A DNA stretch of 64,000 bases. Source: Colias croceus. Its lineage: Eukaryota > Arthropoda > Insecta > Lepidoptera > Pieridae. Positions 23,016 through 35,340 of the stretch are shown piece by piece (within the stretch, counting starts at the first letter, position 1; every line of letters begins with the position of its first letter). Under the pieces are notes generated by a model that was not told where the DNA came from, did not search any database, and saw only the letters and a list, made by a program, of their open reading frames with translations. Both the position numbers and the translations under genes were made by a program. The DNA is taken from positions 11,224,501 to 11,288,500 of the forward strand of contig NC_059544.1 of NCBI RefSeq assembly GCF_905220415.1, read 5' to 3'.

Positions 23016-26000
23016 TTTTAATCTGTCGAAAGTTCGTTACGACAATGAAGATAAGTAATGTTTCATCGATTAAACAATGATATCTACATCAACTTGTTGT
23101 AGTTTCACTGTAAAAATTGAATGTAGGTCTGGCCCTGGATTAGTCTTCTAGAAATTTGTTCATTTAGAGAAATGAAAATAAGCAGCCAATCTATATCACT
23201 ATTTTGTATAAAACCCAAATGAAACACGGATATAAATAACAATGTGAATTTTTAAATATAATCAGCCGAAAAGGCAAAATTTTCTTAGTTTCAAAACATA
23301 AACCTCAGCTGACTTTGGGCAATTGAAAACAAATGACCACAGAGCAAGTAATATACAAATGACAGGACGAGAGAATTTATTCAATGACATAATACTGTCT
23401 GTGATACTGTCTTAGTGATTTCTGAAAGTTTGTATTATTCTAATGCTGCTCTGGAATATTTACAAATGCAGAAATAATATTCATAGAGTTAAAGTTATTC
23501 AAGTGCCTACTTAGATCCAGAAAAATAGTTTTTGCTACAGAGTTTTTGCCAAGTTGCTGGATGAATTATAAAACTTATTTTTTTAAATGATAACACTATC
23601 AGTCAAATATCAAAATTGACGTTGACATTAAAATAACGACAGATAAATAATTGTGTTATTGTTATGTTTGTGCCTGCACACCGTAAAGTTTTACAAAATA
23701 TAATTTGAAGAATAAACAATATTATTGTATACTTCCATTATTGGTTACTTCAAGAGCTTTCTTTGAAGGTAGCTTTCTGTCAAGTTTAAATTGGATTAGC
23801 TCCGTTTTTATGTAAGTGATAGAGTTATTTTCCATTCTATTAATTTCCTAACTTTTCCAAGTTGTACCTACATAAGAATACCTACCGTCGACTTGCATAA
23901 TAAAATATCTTCTTTCATAACAATTTTACTAATAACCCGCTATTGTAAGAATATAATGATAACCATTCCTTAAAGAAAATCAAATCAATTTTAATAAACA
24001 TTTTTTATTAAATTTAAACAAATACCTAAGTATGTACTTACAGGTATCCTCTGCATATAAATTCTAATTAAGGATAGAGTCCTTTGAAATTCAGAGAGAC
24101 ATAAAAAAAATGATGTATCTATTACTATTTTTTCATTGACACAGAATTATTGTTTAAGCCACAACTCATTAAAGACAACACAATTTTCATCACAACTGCA
24201 AGGATAGAGAAAAGATAATTTTATATTTAATTCTTACCTAACCTAATACAGGACATTATTGTACCGAGTATAAGAGATACAGACATGGTAACATATAAGT
24301 CAAACAGCTTATCCTAGGTCCGCTTGGTTTTATCAGGATTTATCAAAAAAACATAGCCTACAGCCTACATTGGTCAGAACTCAGAAGTAATGCTTTCTTC
24401 TAGTGAAGCAATTTACAAAAACGGCAAAGTAATTTCTGAAAATATTTGAAACAATTTTTCTTATTAGATAATACATTGTTGTAGAGGTGCTTTCATTGAA
24501 TATGAATGATGCTGAAGAATAGGGAATGCTCATAATAAGCTGTTTTTTATCGGTAAAATAAAATTTTAACTTTCAAAAGGAAAATTGATCTACAGTAATC
24601 TTTATTCTTTGGCATGCGAATGGACTTGATCATGCATTTTTAAACTTTTCTTTGAATTCACAACCATTTACAATTAAATTCTAACTTTTGCCCATAAAAT
24701 AGATACTAGAAGCTTATACTTTAATCTTTTCATTCTTTATTTTTCTGCCATCAATTGAACTACCCTCTTTAATTGGTCCGTAGCATTTATGTGTATAAGT
24801 GTATTATTTTCTGGAATTACGCCTTACAGCAATAAAATATTAAGTAAAATCTAAAATGATGTTCAAAGTATTTCCGTAAGAAGATTTTCGTAAAATACCT
24901 ACGCCAAGAAATCAGACGCGTACCCAAAAACACGCCAAATTGAAAAACAAAGTTAACAGCAAATAAACAGATAGTTTTCAATTAACAACAATTCACAATG
25001 AAAGTGGATACGATATCTCGCGGTCAGCCGATAACGGCCATAAACACGTACTTGCCACGGAGATAACCACAATACATGAATATAGTCCGTCTGTACGTGT
25101 AGATGTCGGTATATTCGGATGATACGTCTATTTACCCCGTACCATGATATCTTATGCAGTATTCTTTCCAGTGTTGAAAAATGACAGCGCTTTATATAGA
25201 TCGTCTAGCGCCATAATGTTCCCAAGCTAGAAATAGTAGGTAGGTACTGCTATAAGACAATCTGATGATACCCTGGATATGATGGCCTACACGTATGTTA
25301 CGCTTACCTGCTGTTTTGTTTTAAGGTTTGAGCTTACTGCCATTATCACTCCAAACTACCATACTCAATGACATATCAAAAGGATATAATATCAACAATA
25401 TTGCTGGCAATGGCTGGCACCAAACTGCCGTCATCTCGTTCGGTTGTCTGTAATAAACATCGTAGAACAAACTCTGCTTGTTATTCAGAAAATGAATCTC
25501 GGATAACGTAAAGCCTGGCCGGGAAAAACTAGGGCAGGGTTGAAATTGTTACAAATATTTTCTTTCCTTGCGTTTAATTTTACGTTAATGCTATATAATT
25601 TGAATCATTAATTCTGAAAATGGGGTGGCTTTTCTGTTCAATTAAAATATACTGACAATTTTAAAGTTAATCGATCAGATTCTTTTGGGCTTTGTTTAGT
25701 GCAGTACCTACATTAAGAAACAACTTACGTAAAAAACCTGGCGCTACAATGATTGCGAATTATTGAATTCTAAGGTCAGATATTATTTCGGTTGCAAAAA
25801 GTAAGAGACAATCAGACACAGCCACGGTACGGTTTAGTTTACTCACAGACCACGCAGATAAGGTCTCTTCGAATCAGTCCCCTCTCGGATCCCTGCGCGC
25901 GCGCAAACTGTGTGACAAGTAGACAAATAACCGCGCAATCGGAACCAACGCAAATATTTACTGAAACAGTTTATTCAGTGTACTACAAGAAAGTTATTCG

Positions 26001-27223
26001 TGTAATTAAAGTGGAATTTTCGAGATTTTTATCCTCTAGGGCCTACGTTTCAAAAAACTTTTGGATGCGTTATTTGAAGGTATTCATAGATATACTGGAC
26101 GTCTATTTTAAACAATCTATATGCGTTTTATAGTTGGATTGTTAAAAGTTTATTTGACCTCTGTTAAATTCAACTGGATGATGCAGGGAATAAAACGTTT
26201 TAATTAAAGGTAGGTAGTAGGTACGGATTTTTTATCATCACCTTATACATACTTTACTAGAAGCATCCTAAAACGTAGTCTTAATTAATGACTGTTAAAA
26301 AAAAATATTTTTTATCAATACTGAATATCATACATTACATTAATGAAATCAATGAGTTTAAATTAATTGAAATATTACGTTACAAGTTACAACTGCGATT
26401 TCGCTAATGATTTCCCCGATAAGTGCGTAACGACGATTAAGTAATCGCAATAGTACATTGAACTTAGTTAAAAATAGATTCGTATTGAGACGGATTTACT
26501 TTTAACCTTAAATTTTTAAAGGTTCAAATATAGCTGTATATAAAATTCAAGATTAATTTCACCAACATAAAATAAGGGTTAATAGTTAGGTACCTGTTTT
26601 AACATAAATTACTAAAGCAGCCGCGAAATATAGACCGGAGATAAGAAGTCTCCAAGTAAATCTTCTTAAGAGTAAATACATTTAAGATATAAGTCAAATA
26701 AGTCTTGCAACATTGTTAAGAACGATTTATGATACTCTTGTAGGTATTATGTGTATCGTAGTACTTATGTTTAATTGATTACTGGATATAGCGTGTTTAA
26801 TAATATAAGATCTATATTTTAGCGTCCAAGGTACTTTATAAATTCCAAATTAGAAATTTCATTTGCATAGCAAATGAAATTTCAAGTAGGTATTTGTTTC
26901 AAATTGTATTAACCGCGAATTATTATTGTCATATTTTTAGTTAAGAATTAAGGGGATATTGAATCTCCTAAATTTTATGGTCAATGAATCAATGATACAT
27001 TTTTATTATACTACATTGAATACAGAAAAACACCTTGAATTCGAATTATAGTTCAGTTTCTTTGGACCTTGCATACCTACGTTTAAAAGGAACAGCGAAG
27101 TTTGAAGAAACTTCTGATTACATATTTTGTAATATTACCATCTTCATCCCGATATGAGTTGGGTAGATATTATCCTTTACAAAAATTATATTCTAAACCT
27201 CATAATGAAAAAAATCTTCATAG
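23016..27223. other. Head-to-head intergenic region of the phosphatase and LYST genes
   Basis: Contains no supported coding sequence. Both flanking genes point outward, so their promoters and 5' UTR exons should lie here. The more GC-rich stretches are near 25010-25130 and 25860-26080. A short perfect palindrome (14-bp arms GAAATTTCATTTGC, 3-base centre) lies near 26851-26881. Confidence 0.5.
25875..26079 (+). promoter_or_regulatory. Candidate LYST promoter and non-coding first exon
   Basis: A relatively GC-rich segment ('ggatccctgcgcgcgcgc') is followed by a TTCAGTG initiator-like sequence near 25974 and a plausible donor TTTGAAG|GTATTC at 26079. This would splice to the acceptor 'cttcatag' at 27223. 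No transcript evidence is available. Confidence 0.25.
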
Positions 27224-27240
27224 GTTGGCGACTAGAGGGT

Positions 27241-27318
27241 ATGGCCTCAGAAGAGGGTGCAGATGCGCTCAAAATATACTGGGAACACTTCTTCAAGGCA
27301 GAGACAGGAACTTATGAG
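27241..27318 (+). CDS. LYST/mauve lysosomal-trafficking regulator, first coding exon
   Basis: ATG at 27241, 17 bases after an acceptor-like 'cttcatag'. It encodes MASEEGADALKIYWEHFFKA and six more residues (ETGTYE) to the donor TATGAG|GTATCC, phase 0. The next exon continues with KSTWLDLFLAEF. I chose this ATG over the in-frame one at 27154 because the acceptor lies between them. The exon alone has no diagnostic motif; it is placed here by phase and by continuity with the six exons downstream. Confidence 0.7.
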
Positions 27319-27346
27319 GTATCCAACTTAGAAACTATTTTTGAAT

Positions 27347-27463
27347 TGAAACTTCTTTCGGCGGGTTGAAAGTGAAATTTCAAGGTCGCGTCATGGCAAT
27401 ACCGTCACGTCATGAAGTAAGGCAACGATTTTGGTATCTTTGAATCTTGCGAAAGAAGTTTCA
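27347..27463. mobile_element. Small TIR element (MITE), 117 bp
   Basis: Perfect 14-bp inverted ends, TGAAACTTCTTTCG and CGAAAGAAGTTTCA, lie 29 bases after the LYST exon 1 donor. The same end sequence with a similar CACG-rich flank recurs at 42556-42760. Confidence 0.55.
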
Positions 27464-27665
27464 CTTCTGACACGTTTGCTCGGACACACGCTCTTTTTTT
27501 ACTACAAATTATGCCCAAAGAACTAATTTTATAACATTAAAAGACTGCTAAAAGTTGTTATGAAAATAAAATAAAATGTAAACACATTCCTTCAGGGATT
27601 ACAATAATTCTTTTAACATTTACATAATGCTTACATTCATAATAACATACTTATTTCTATTTCAG

Positions 27666-27751
27666 AAATCGACATGGCTCGACTTGTTTCTAGCCGAGTT
27701 TATTGTACGACTCAACGAAGGATGCAATCCGAAAGATTTAATCAAGTTCTG
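27666..27751 (+). CDS. LYST exon 2
   Basis: Acceptor 'ctatttcag' and donor TTCTG|GTATGT. The 86 bases enter in phase 0 and leave two bases. It encodes KSTWLDLFLAEFIVRLNEGC and then NPKDLIKF, an alpha-helical segment like the start of vertebrate LYST. Confidence 0.82.
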
Positions 27752-28022
27752 GTATGTATCTAACCATTTTAACTGGCTGAAAAAAAGGGGAAAAGCTGCT
27801 ATTTAATTGTTCTATCGTTTTTTAAACGAGAGCCATAATAAAGTGATTCAAGAGCCATAATTTCTATTGCTCCAGTTTTTTTGGTATCCTGAGTTTAATC
27901 AACCATATACGCTTTTAAATCGTAAAAGTGTATCGATACTCGACCATTACAATATTTAATTAACTGTTTTCAACAATCTACCAAATTTCTAAAATCTTAC
28001 TCATCAACCTATATTTCTCCAG

Positions 28023-28180
28023 TCCACTAAGCGGCGTGGTGTCACTAGTGGGGTGCGAGCTGCTGTGCGGCATCCACCGCGTGACGTCATCCATCAACAC
28101 GCACTTCTCCCCCCCGCTGCCTGCCGCCTCCCCCTCGCCGCTAACCTGCCCCCCGCTCGACGCAGATGATACAGCTAATG
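28023..28180 (+). CDS. LYST exon 3
   Basis: Acceptor 'tttctccag' and donor AATG|GTAATA, 158 bases. The first base completes a split Cys codon. It encodes PLSGVVSLVGCELLCGIHRV, then a Pro/Ser-rich low-complexity stretch (HFSPPLPAASPSPLTCPPL) ending DADDTAN. It is strikingly C-rich compared with its introns. Confidence 0.85.
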
Positions 28181-28352
28181 GTAATAATTAAATAAAGTGT
28201 GTGTTTGTAATTTCTCAGTAAAAACTTGGAAGCCAGTTTTAAATTCTTACGATTTGAACTGCACATTGTTTTATCGGAAGATTTCTCGTGATCAAATCTC
28301 AAAGTGTTTATTGATGGATATTGTCTGATAAATAGGGGAAATTATATTTCAG

Positions 28353-28501
28353 AAGAGCCAAAAAGTGAAGGTACACCACAGAAGTCGTCCAGCCTTTTCA
28401 CTCGCACGAATACTCAGTCGTCTTCAGAGATATTGCGTCAGTACTTGCTGGGTGGACTCGCTTGGCGCTGTCTCGTCATGCTCAAGGCGTTGGGAGTTGA
28501 G
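28353..28501 (+). CDS. LYST exon 4
   Basis: Acceptor 'tatatttcag' and donor GTTGAG|GTGAGT, 149 bases, leaving in phase 0. It encodes EEPKSEGTPQKSS, a Ser/Thr-rich linker, and EILRQYLLGGLAWRCLVMLK with ALGVE. The open frame runs past the donor and stops at 28580, which should not be read as protein. Confidence 0.87.
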
Positions 28502-28544
28502 GTGAGTTGCTTTTCCACGGTACGTGTCTACCAACATCCAGTTT

Positions 28545-28744
28545 TCTCTAAAATTCTATATCAGGACTATCGGAGCCGTTAGCGGTTACATTCTTAAAAA
28601 CACTCTGTCAATTTTTTAAGGGTATATTAAGTCTGTCCAAGGAGCGATTTTACAAACGTGCAAAATTTTCTCTAAAATTCTCTATCACGATCTTATAAGC
28701 CGTTGAGCGGGTGCACTCTGAGCATTCTTAAAACACTAAGTCAA
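28545..28744. repeat. Diverged tandem duplication beside LYST exon 4
   Basis: The segment 'tctctaaaattct[ac]tatca...gccgtt[ag]agcgg...cattcttaaa[a]acact' occurs at about 28545-28608 and again at about 28669-28744, separated by a similar linker. Old, imperfect direct repeat of about 125 bp. Confidence 0.6.
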
Positions 28745-30761
28745 ATTGAATAGGGATATTAAATACCTATGTGTTCTTTACACTTTTGACTTGATATCCT
28801 TGATAAATAACCAATGAATCAGTCAAATCCAAAATTACCTCTTCGTTAATTATTATTGACGCTACTCGTTTCTATCTGATCTCCGAATACATATCTATAA
28901 CAGCTAGTTAATGGGTGCACTGTTATCTCGGACAAGTTGTAAAACATTCTGCCGCCGACCCCGATAACCTCACTTGTTGGCCAATATACGTCTACTGCAC
29001 TAGTTACTAACCATGACTTCGCCTTACATAAAGTATGGTTCTTACAGAAGATAATATTAAAGAATTATTGATACTGTCCATGGCTTGGTCTTACTTCAAG
29101 CTTAGTTCTACAATGATTGAAATAAAAGATTTGTTGATGGAATATGATTCAGATAATGAAGACGTAGAAATGTATGAATATTGTACAAAACTAAAATAAA
29201 AGATTACATAGGAGATTATAAAGGTAGTCAACAATATGATTTACCTTGAGAATTAGTACCGAAACACCCAAGTTCAAGTTCGAAGTATAGTCGAAATAAT
29301 AGGCTTAGTAGTAATTCTTTAGTATCTAAACATGTCAATATATCTAGCGCCGTAAAAATAATCTGCAGATTTGAGTAATCAGCGCAGTCCCGAAACTTGA
29401 AAAATGGTTCGTAAATAAATTTAAATATGTACTTGATTCTTTTAGATATAGTTATTCTTTCACTTTCGTTTTCTACAAACTCAAACTCAAATTATAAAAT
29501 ACAATTCCTACTTTCTTAATTCCCTAAATTGTACCTAATATATAAGAAATTCGGATTATAGGATATGGTTTACAAAGTGATTGCCGTATCCACGTGCTGT
29601 CGCAGATAACGTGAATGGTTACAAAAACTTATGGCTTCCAATGTCAATGTCACACACGGTCGTATAATCTGTGTGTATAAATAAATATACGCGGTTAAGC
29701 AAACACATATTTTATATTAAAATATATTTTCATATTTATTGCAAAGTCGTAGAAACAAGTTTGTTAATATTTGAAATTATAATTGGTGGATTTGAAATGG
29801 TTTATGAGATTAAGTAAATCTTTTAATATTATAATAAATTTGAATGTGTTATTTAGTCTGGTCTCTAAAGTTGATGTGACCATACTGGAATTTTATTGTT
29901 CGTCTTCATTATTACTTTTATTATATTATATAGCAGTATTATTTCCAGAGGTGAAAAATGACAGCCATCACTCCTCTGTTCACTTGTTTCAATTTCCGAT
30001 CACTAATCAGTATTATGCTCCTTTTTATTAAGATCGCATGAAAACATTCCAAAGAATGTTTAACAAAGAATCTCAGGATGTTACGATTCGAAGAGTGAAA
30101 GACGGTTCATATAAATAATAGCATCATTCTCTGTCTTGTCACAGGCCATATCCTTTAAGGTTTGTAGGCGTAGTTGCAACAGACAATAAAATATTCAACC
30201 ATAAAGAGATTTAAAAATAAACGACTAAAGTATACAAACAATGAACTGCACAATTAATGTAGCAATAAATTCACTGACAGGATTAATTTAACTGTTTGAA
30301 CATATAATTAGCAACTGTTTCTTTAAAATAAAAATATCAGTGTAGATTGATCTGACGATATTGTGGACATAATGACCAAATGTGAAATTTAATTTTTAGT
30401 TTAAGCTCGACTCGATGCTCATAAATAATGAAAGATATTGTATGAATAATTAATAAACTGTGTATTTTCAACCACTTCGATGATTCTGATTAAAGTTTAT
30501 TTACGCAATACGAAAAAACGGCCACCAATTGACCCACATTATGAATTTCTATTTTTAGTTTAGGTTCGCCTTGTTTAACAACCAGTTTTTGTATTTTTAA
30601 TATTGGGCTCAGTTCTTATTTTTGTCATTTTTATCCATATCATAATTTTTCTTATTTTAAAGAATGAATTTTTCATAAGTAGGATGTTGTTATGATACCT
30701 AATCAAAGTTTGATGTACTCAGTTACTTACACATTTTTTACATATCCTTTATGCTTTGCAG

Positions 30762-30934
30762 AAAGATGCACAACTAACTTCAAGTCTATTTTTGAACATG
30801 CTATTTTAAGATGTTTCTCTTTGCATAAGAGCACGGATATAGAACAAATTGACACTGCTGGGGTTGACCCACAAGTACAGTTGCAAACCAGTTCTGAAAC
30901 TGCACATTGCGTGTGTATAATGTCATGTGATTAA
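30762..30934 (+). other. Candidate alternative exon in LYST intron 4
   Basis: A strong acceptor (pyrimidine-rich 'acatatcctttatgctttgcag') opens an ORF of 56 codons reading ERCTTNFKSIFEHAILRCFS and ending CVCIMSCD at a TAA. It does not fit the phase after exon 4, but it fits exon 3 (one base left over), which would give a short alternative carboxyl terminus. I recognise no family. The remainder of intron 4 (28502-32012) is AT-rich, with an unremarkable small ORF near 29124-29199 and the repeat at 31791. Confidence 0.25.
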
Positions 30935-31790
30935 TGTATTCTGAAGTGGCATTTATGATTTAAACGCTTCGTAAAAGTGTCAGCGTTTATGTCTATTTTT
31001 ATAACTAAATATGCTCTTCCTCCATCCTCGAGAACTACTTTATCTATTGAAAAAATGCATCAAAATCTGTTGCGTAGTTTTAAAGATACATATGGACAGA
31101 CAGACAACGGAAGCCTACTTTGTTTTATAATATGTAATGGTTATTATGTTTGAATGAATGTATTATAAAAATTCAGAGATATGTAAACTACTGCGTACAA
31201 AACGAAACATATTTGCATATTCATGAATTAGATTTAAAGATTTTTTCTTAATAAAAACAAGAAAAATATAGAGTATCGAATTTCATACAATAATATTTAG
31301 AATCGTATATGGTTGAAAATTTGACGTCAATTATGTTTTTACCCTTTTGTATAGAGACGGTTACAATAAAGGCAATATTTGGGTAAAATGTTATTTACGG
31401 GTCGATTACAATATTGGTATAATAATATATGGGATACTTTAATCGACTTGTGCTCAGCCACGGACTGAAGCTTAATTGTTCATAAAACATTGGCTTGTGC
31501 CGTTAACAAAAATCAAGAATCATTTAGTTTAACAAAATCGATAAAAAGGTTGAATTACTTCCCCTTTCTTCCATCTGTGATATACCACGAATTCACTATA
31601 ATATAATGGTTAAGGACATTTATAACTTAAAAGATTACATATTTTTAATCACTTCAGTACAAGGAATACAAGTATTTAAAATCTGTTGAGATGACTATTA
31701 TTCCCCTTCCATCAAACGATAACAACCTAGGCATTAAATAAGAAGGAACTACAAGGAGCAATTTGTTAAATGTCCTAATCATTATACCTT

Positions 31791-31963
31791 ACTAGCGGTC
31801 CGCCCCGGCTTCGCCCGTGGTAAATATTTACGTTTTCTCTCCATAGGAACCATCCTCGTACTTCAAGGATATATAATAAAAAAAGAATTATCGATATCGG
31901 CCCACACGTTCACGCGTGATGCCGTGACCAAGGGAAATAGGGATTCATTTTATATATAGAGAT
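31791..31963 (-). repeat. Helitron-like element
   Basis: ACTAGCGGTCCGCCCCGGCT to 'tatatatagagat', same orientation as the 10177 fragment and reverse to 20457. It ends about 50 bases before the LYST exon 5 acceptor, mirroring the placement beside the cactus exon. Confidence 0.6.
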
Positions 31964-32012
31964 TATCTAGAATTCTAGGACATCTACTAATCCTCATATT
32001 ATATCTCTCCAG

Positions 32013-32149
32013 GGTCTCTCCTGCTGCCGGCAGCTCAGTTCAGTTCTAATCTGGTTGTTCGGTGAACTGAGTGCAGCGGGTCGGGTTGCTCATCGCGGGA
32101 ACACCAGGCGGGAGGCAAGAGTGCCTATACATGAGCTGTTTTCTAATAG
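32013..32149 (+). CDS. LYST exon 5
   Basis: Acceptor 'atctctccag' and donor AATAG|GTATGG, 137 bases entering in phase 0 and leaving two. It encodes GLSCCRQLSSVLIWLFGELS, then a basic stretch (RGNTRREARV) and PIHELFSN. The split last codon becomes Arg with the first base of exon 6. Confidence 0.86.
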
Positions 32150-32980
32150 GTATGGCTATTGAGTTGTGCAAAGATTAGATGAATACAAAACAAATCTAAA
32201 TTTAAAAGTGTTTTTGTTTGTTTTTGACATTACAAGGTACCTATTCGTTGCTAATTGACGTCATAGTTTGCAAGTAATTATTAAATTTTAGGTTAAATGA
32301 ATAGGTAGGTACTTATTTTTTTTTATTCATTATAGTTTTATAAATTGACTAATAAGGTTGACCTAACTAACAGAGACCAAATTTTTTTCTAGGCTCGGAG
32401 AAATTGTTGATTTAAAACATCTTTTGCTCGTATTTCTAACTTATCTGCAAATAATATGCCCACTTTAATAAAAAAGAATCAATTATATTATATAAAACAA
32501 CATAACATAACACCAATCTCAAAAAAAACAGTAAGCGCATACATGTTACAAACACATTCTGTATCCAAAATAATTGAAAACATGCTGTAACTCGGATCTT
32601 TTCTTTCTTTTTTATGGAGGTGGCCTTAAAATTGGAGAAAAACATCTTACTAATGACGTGTTTAGCGTCATTTCGTATTGCACACGTTTTATTTTATTAA
32701 AGGAAGTGCCGGTTATGCAAAACATGAACAAAAAATTAATGTGAATATTTAATAATATCTTTAATAGCAATTCAGTCCGTTTTCAATATTTGTTTACATT
32801 ATGTGCAACTCAACATATTTGTTTACTTTTTAGAATATGGTCGAAACAAAAATCAAACGGTGTGCAAAATCAATCTACGGCGGTGGAAAAGGGCTCCCTG
32901 TGTTCGAGGTAAATTTAGTTTATAATAGTGTTAGAGTTTTATCATATTGCGCAGTTATTAATGCGATTTATGCTCCACAG

Positions 32981-35340
32981 GTCAAGGTACAACGGCTTGA
33001 CACGATTAGAAGCAGACGCCAAAGCTAAAAAAAAGTCCGCTAGAAACTCAGAAATTTCCTCAGATTCCGGCGACACGAATGATGACTTACAAGTGTTGAA
33101 TCGATCTATGACGATCAAAGTTTGCCCGCCCAATGACGACTTTGATTATTTTAATACGCCAATTCGTTCGTCCAGCGACTTCACTGAGCCACTGTATTCC
33201 GATCCCTTCTACACGCCGAGAAAGGCCAAACCGAAAGCAGACGATTACATGAAGGATAAGCATCGCCAGATTATCAATTCTGAAATCGGAACCTTCGAAT
33301 TTACGTTGCTCATAATAGACTTACTACAAGAGTTATGCAAAGCGGAGAGCAGCCTGTCCGGCTCGGAAGGATCGCAGATATCCATGCAGTGCATCAATTT
33401 TTCGCTCAAAAACCTCTGTTCTTTGCAATTCGGTTCCATGCCGAATCAGTCGTATGATCAGCTAGAGTTAGCGAACATAAAAGTGGCCCTCACAGAACTG
33501 TTGATAGTGTCGCTAGATCAAGTTCTGGTCCACGCAGATTTATGTGCCAAACTGATAAACATCGGTATACTTCCAATGCTCCTACGTATACTCGAAGACG
33601 TCGTCTGCAAATCGAGTGCCAAATACAATACCAAAGTTGAAAAACATAATCGTGCAAAAGTTGTCGAAAAACCGGACAAAACAGAATCGGAGTATCTTCT
33701 GAAATTTGTCTTCGGTATAGCATATTCTATAACAGCTTTTTTCTATTGTTTACTCATGCAATGTCGATCCGTGGAAAAGCTAAGAGAGTTCACGGATCAG
33801 TTTAGATTATATGGAGAATGTTTTAAGGGTGGTTTGCTCAAAGAGTGTATCGAGCTAATGATTCGGATACCAGGGTTAGACGATAACGAAACTGTGATAT
33901 TGGTTAAGAAGCTTATAGAATGTATAGGAAAATTAGTTAGTGGGATGAAGCGAGTTAGGAGTGAAGTGATACACTCGGCAGCTTGTCCGCGAAGTCGACA
34001 CAAAGCGTGCAGACAGAGAGTAGCAGCGGGCATGCATCATCATCATGATATTTTAGGCGAAGCTGGAACTGGCTTACCCTTACCCTCGGCTTGTTGCGTC
34101 TCCGTACTGTATGGAACGCTCACATCGCTCGTACCAGATGAAGAAATATCAGCACATAAAGTTCTGAGAAACAAAATCCTACGCGTAATGCTAAAGTGTG
34201 GAGTGTGCTGCTGTTTCTCGCCAACCATTTTAATGGAGAGCATTGTACGGCTAATGTTGACCCATAACAGTGTGGCGAGTCTATGCCTACAGTTACTTGA
34301 GCACACTGTTTATGGAGACTTGGGTGCGAGTGTTCTGATTCCCAAAGTGACCGATCAGCTTCCTTGTTCTATTTGCGAACAATGCGATGATAATAGAAAT
34401 CTTGGAAGAAAATATTGCGCTCACGGGGTCAGTCCCATGGAGAGAAAGAACGTGTGGTCTTTCTTGATACATTATAACTCTTTACTGCAGTTGGACAATC
34501 ATAACAACGTGTTACACGCTACTGTTAGCCACTTGCTGAAGGTGACGCCAAAATGTCGTATGGAAATGAAATATGAATTACTCTTCAGTGTGATATATCC
34601 GACCTTTATTGTATCAAAACATAGATACATAATACGGCTCGAAGAATCAGCCTATTTCTTAACAGTGTCATGTCTTAATATCTTCGCCAATTTATTGAAC
34701 ACTGTGTCTTTCGCCGAGCAGTTTATTCAGAAAGGTGGTTTGAGTTACGTCCTCGAATTGATATCGCTTCCAGAATTTTCCAGCCAGTGTTGTGCGATTC
34801 TCGAAATCGCAATAATAGTGGAAATATACAAACTAATGAAAGAGAACGCTGAGCTAACGTATTTTCGTGAAATGAATTCGCTAGCATCCGTACAGATGCT
34901 TTTCAAATCTCTCTCTGAAGTGACGGATAAATGTTGCCTCGCATACAAAACAAAACTACCCGCAGAAAAGTTTCAAGAGCTCTGTGACATAAACAAGGAG
35001 AGGGAAATGCTTTCCTTAGTTGCCAAAACGACGGAATACATGAGGCCTTCAGTGCCAGTAATAAAGCCTTTATATTCGGATAATAAATTGGAAGACAAGA
35101 AGGAAGATGACGTGGAAGTATTGAAGAATGTTCTGACGTTTTGGAAGTCGTGTGCTGGACTGTGTCTACACAGTCCAATGTTTAGAGAATACACTGTTAG
35201 CGAGGCGGTGTTCACTGAAAGCTATGCTTTGCTGAAAGTTCTGCTTCATGTGGTGTGTAATAGTGAGCCGCCAGCTGTGGAAAGCAGACTGCTTATCAAG
35301 ATCATGGAAGCATTATTGACCGTCCAGTTTTCTGTCTCGG
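32981..35340 (+). CDS. LYST exon 6, large N-terminal exon
   Basis: LYST (Drosophila mauve, human CHS1) is a giant BEACH-WD40 cytosolic protein controlling size and fusion of lysosome-related organelles. This 2,360-base exon (acceptor 'gctccacag', donor CTCGG|GTAAGT) encodes about 786 residues of the armadillo-like N-terminal region. It is recognised by features shared with vertebrate LYST in order: a TFEFTLLIIDLLQELCK helix, VKKLIECIGKLVSGMKRVRS, the basic stretch SRHKACRQR followed by MHHHHD (about residue 554), KCGVCCCFSP (about 608-616), then a LEHTVYGDLGASVLIPK segment and CSICEQCDD. The open frame begins upstream at 32928 and continues into the next intron to 35393, but splice sites and phase exclude both tails. 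Codon use is normal and there are no breaks. Confidence 0.93.

Noticed and set aside
22572..23058. Open frames on the + strand across phosphatase exon 1
   Set aside because: Antisense shadows of the real exon.
29124..29199. Short frame MIEIKDLLMEYDSDNED in LYST intron 4
   Set aside because: Only 24 codons in AT-rich sequence with no splice context.
32928..32980. Reading the 821-codon frame from 32928 as the LYST start
   Set aside because: The first 17 codons precede the acceptor gctccacag, and exon 5 joins at 32981 in phase.
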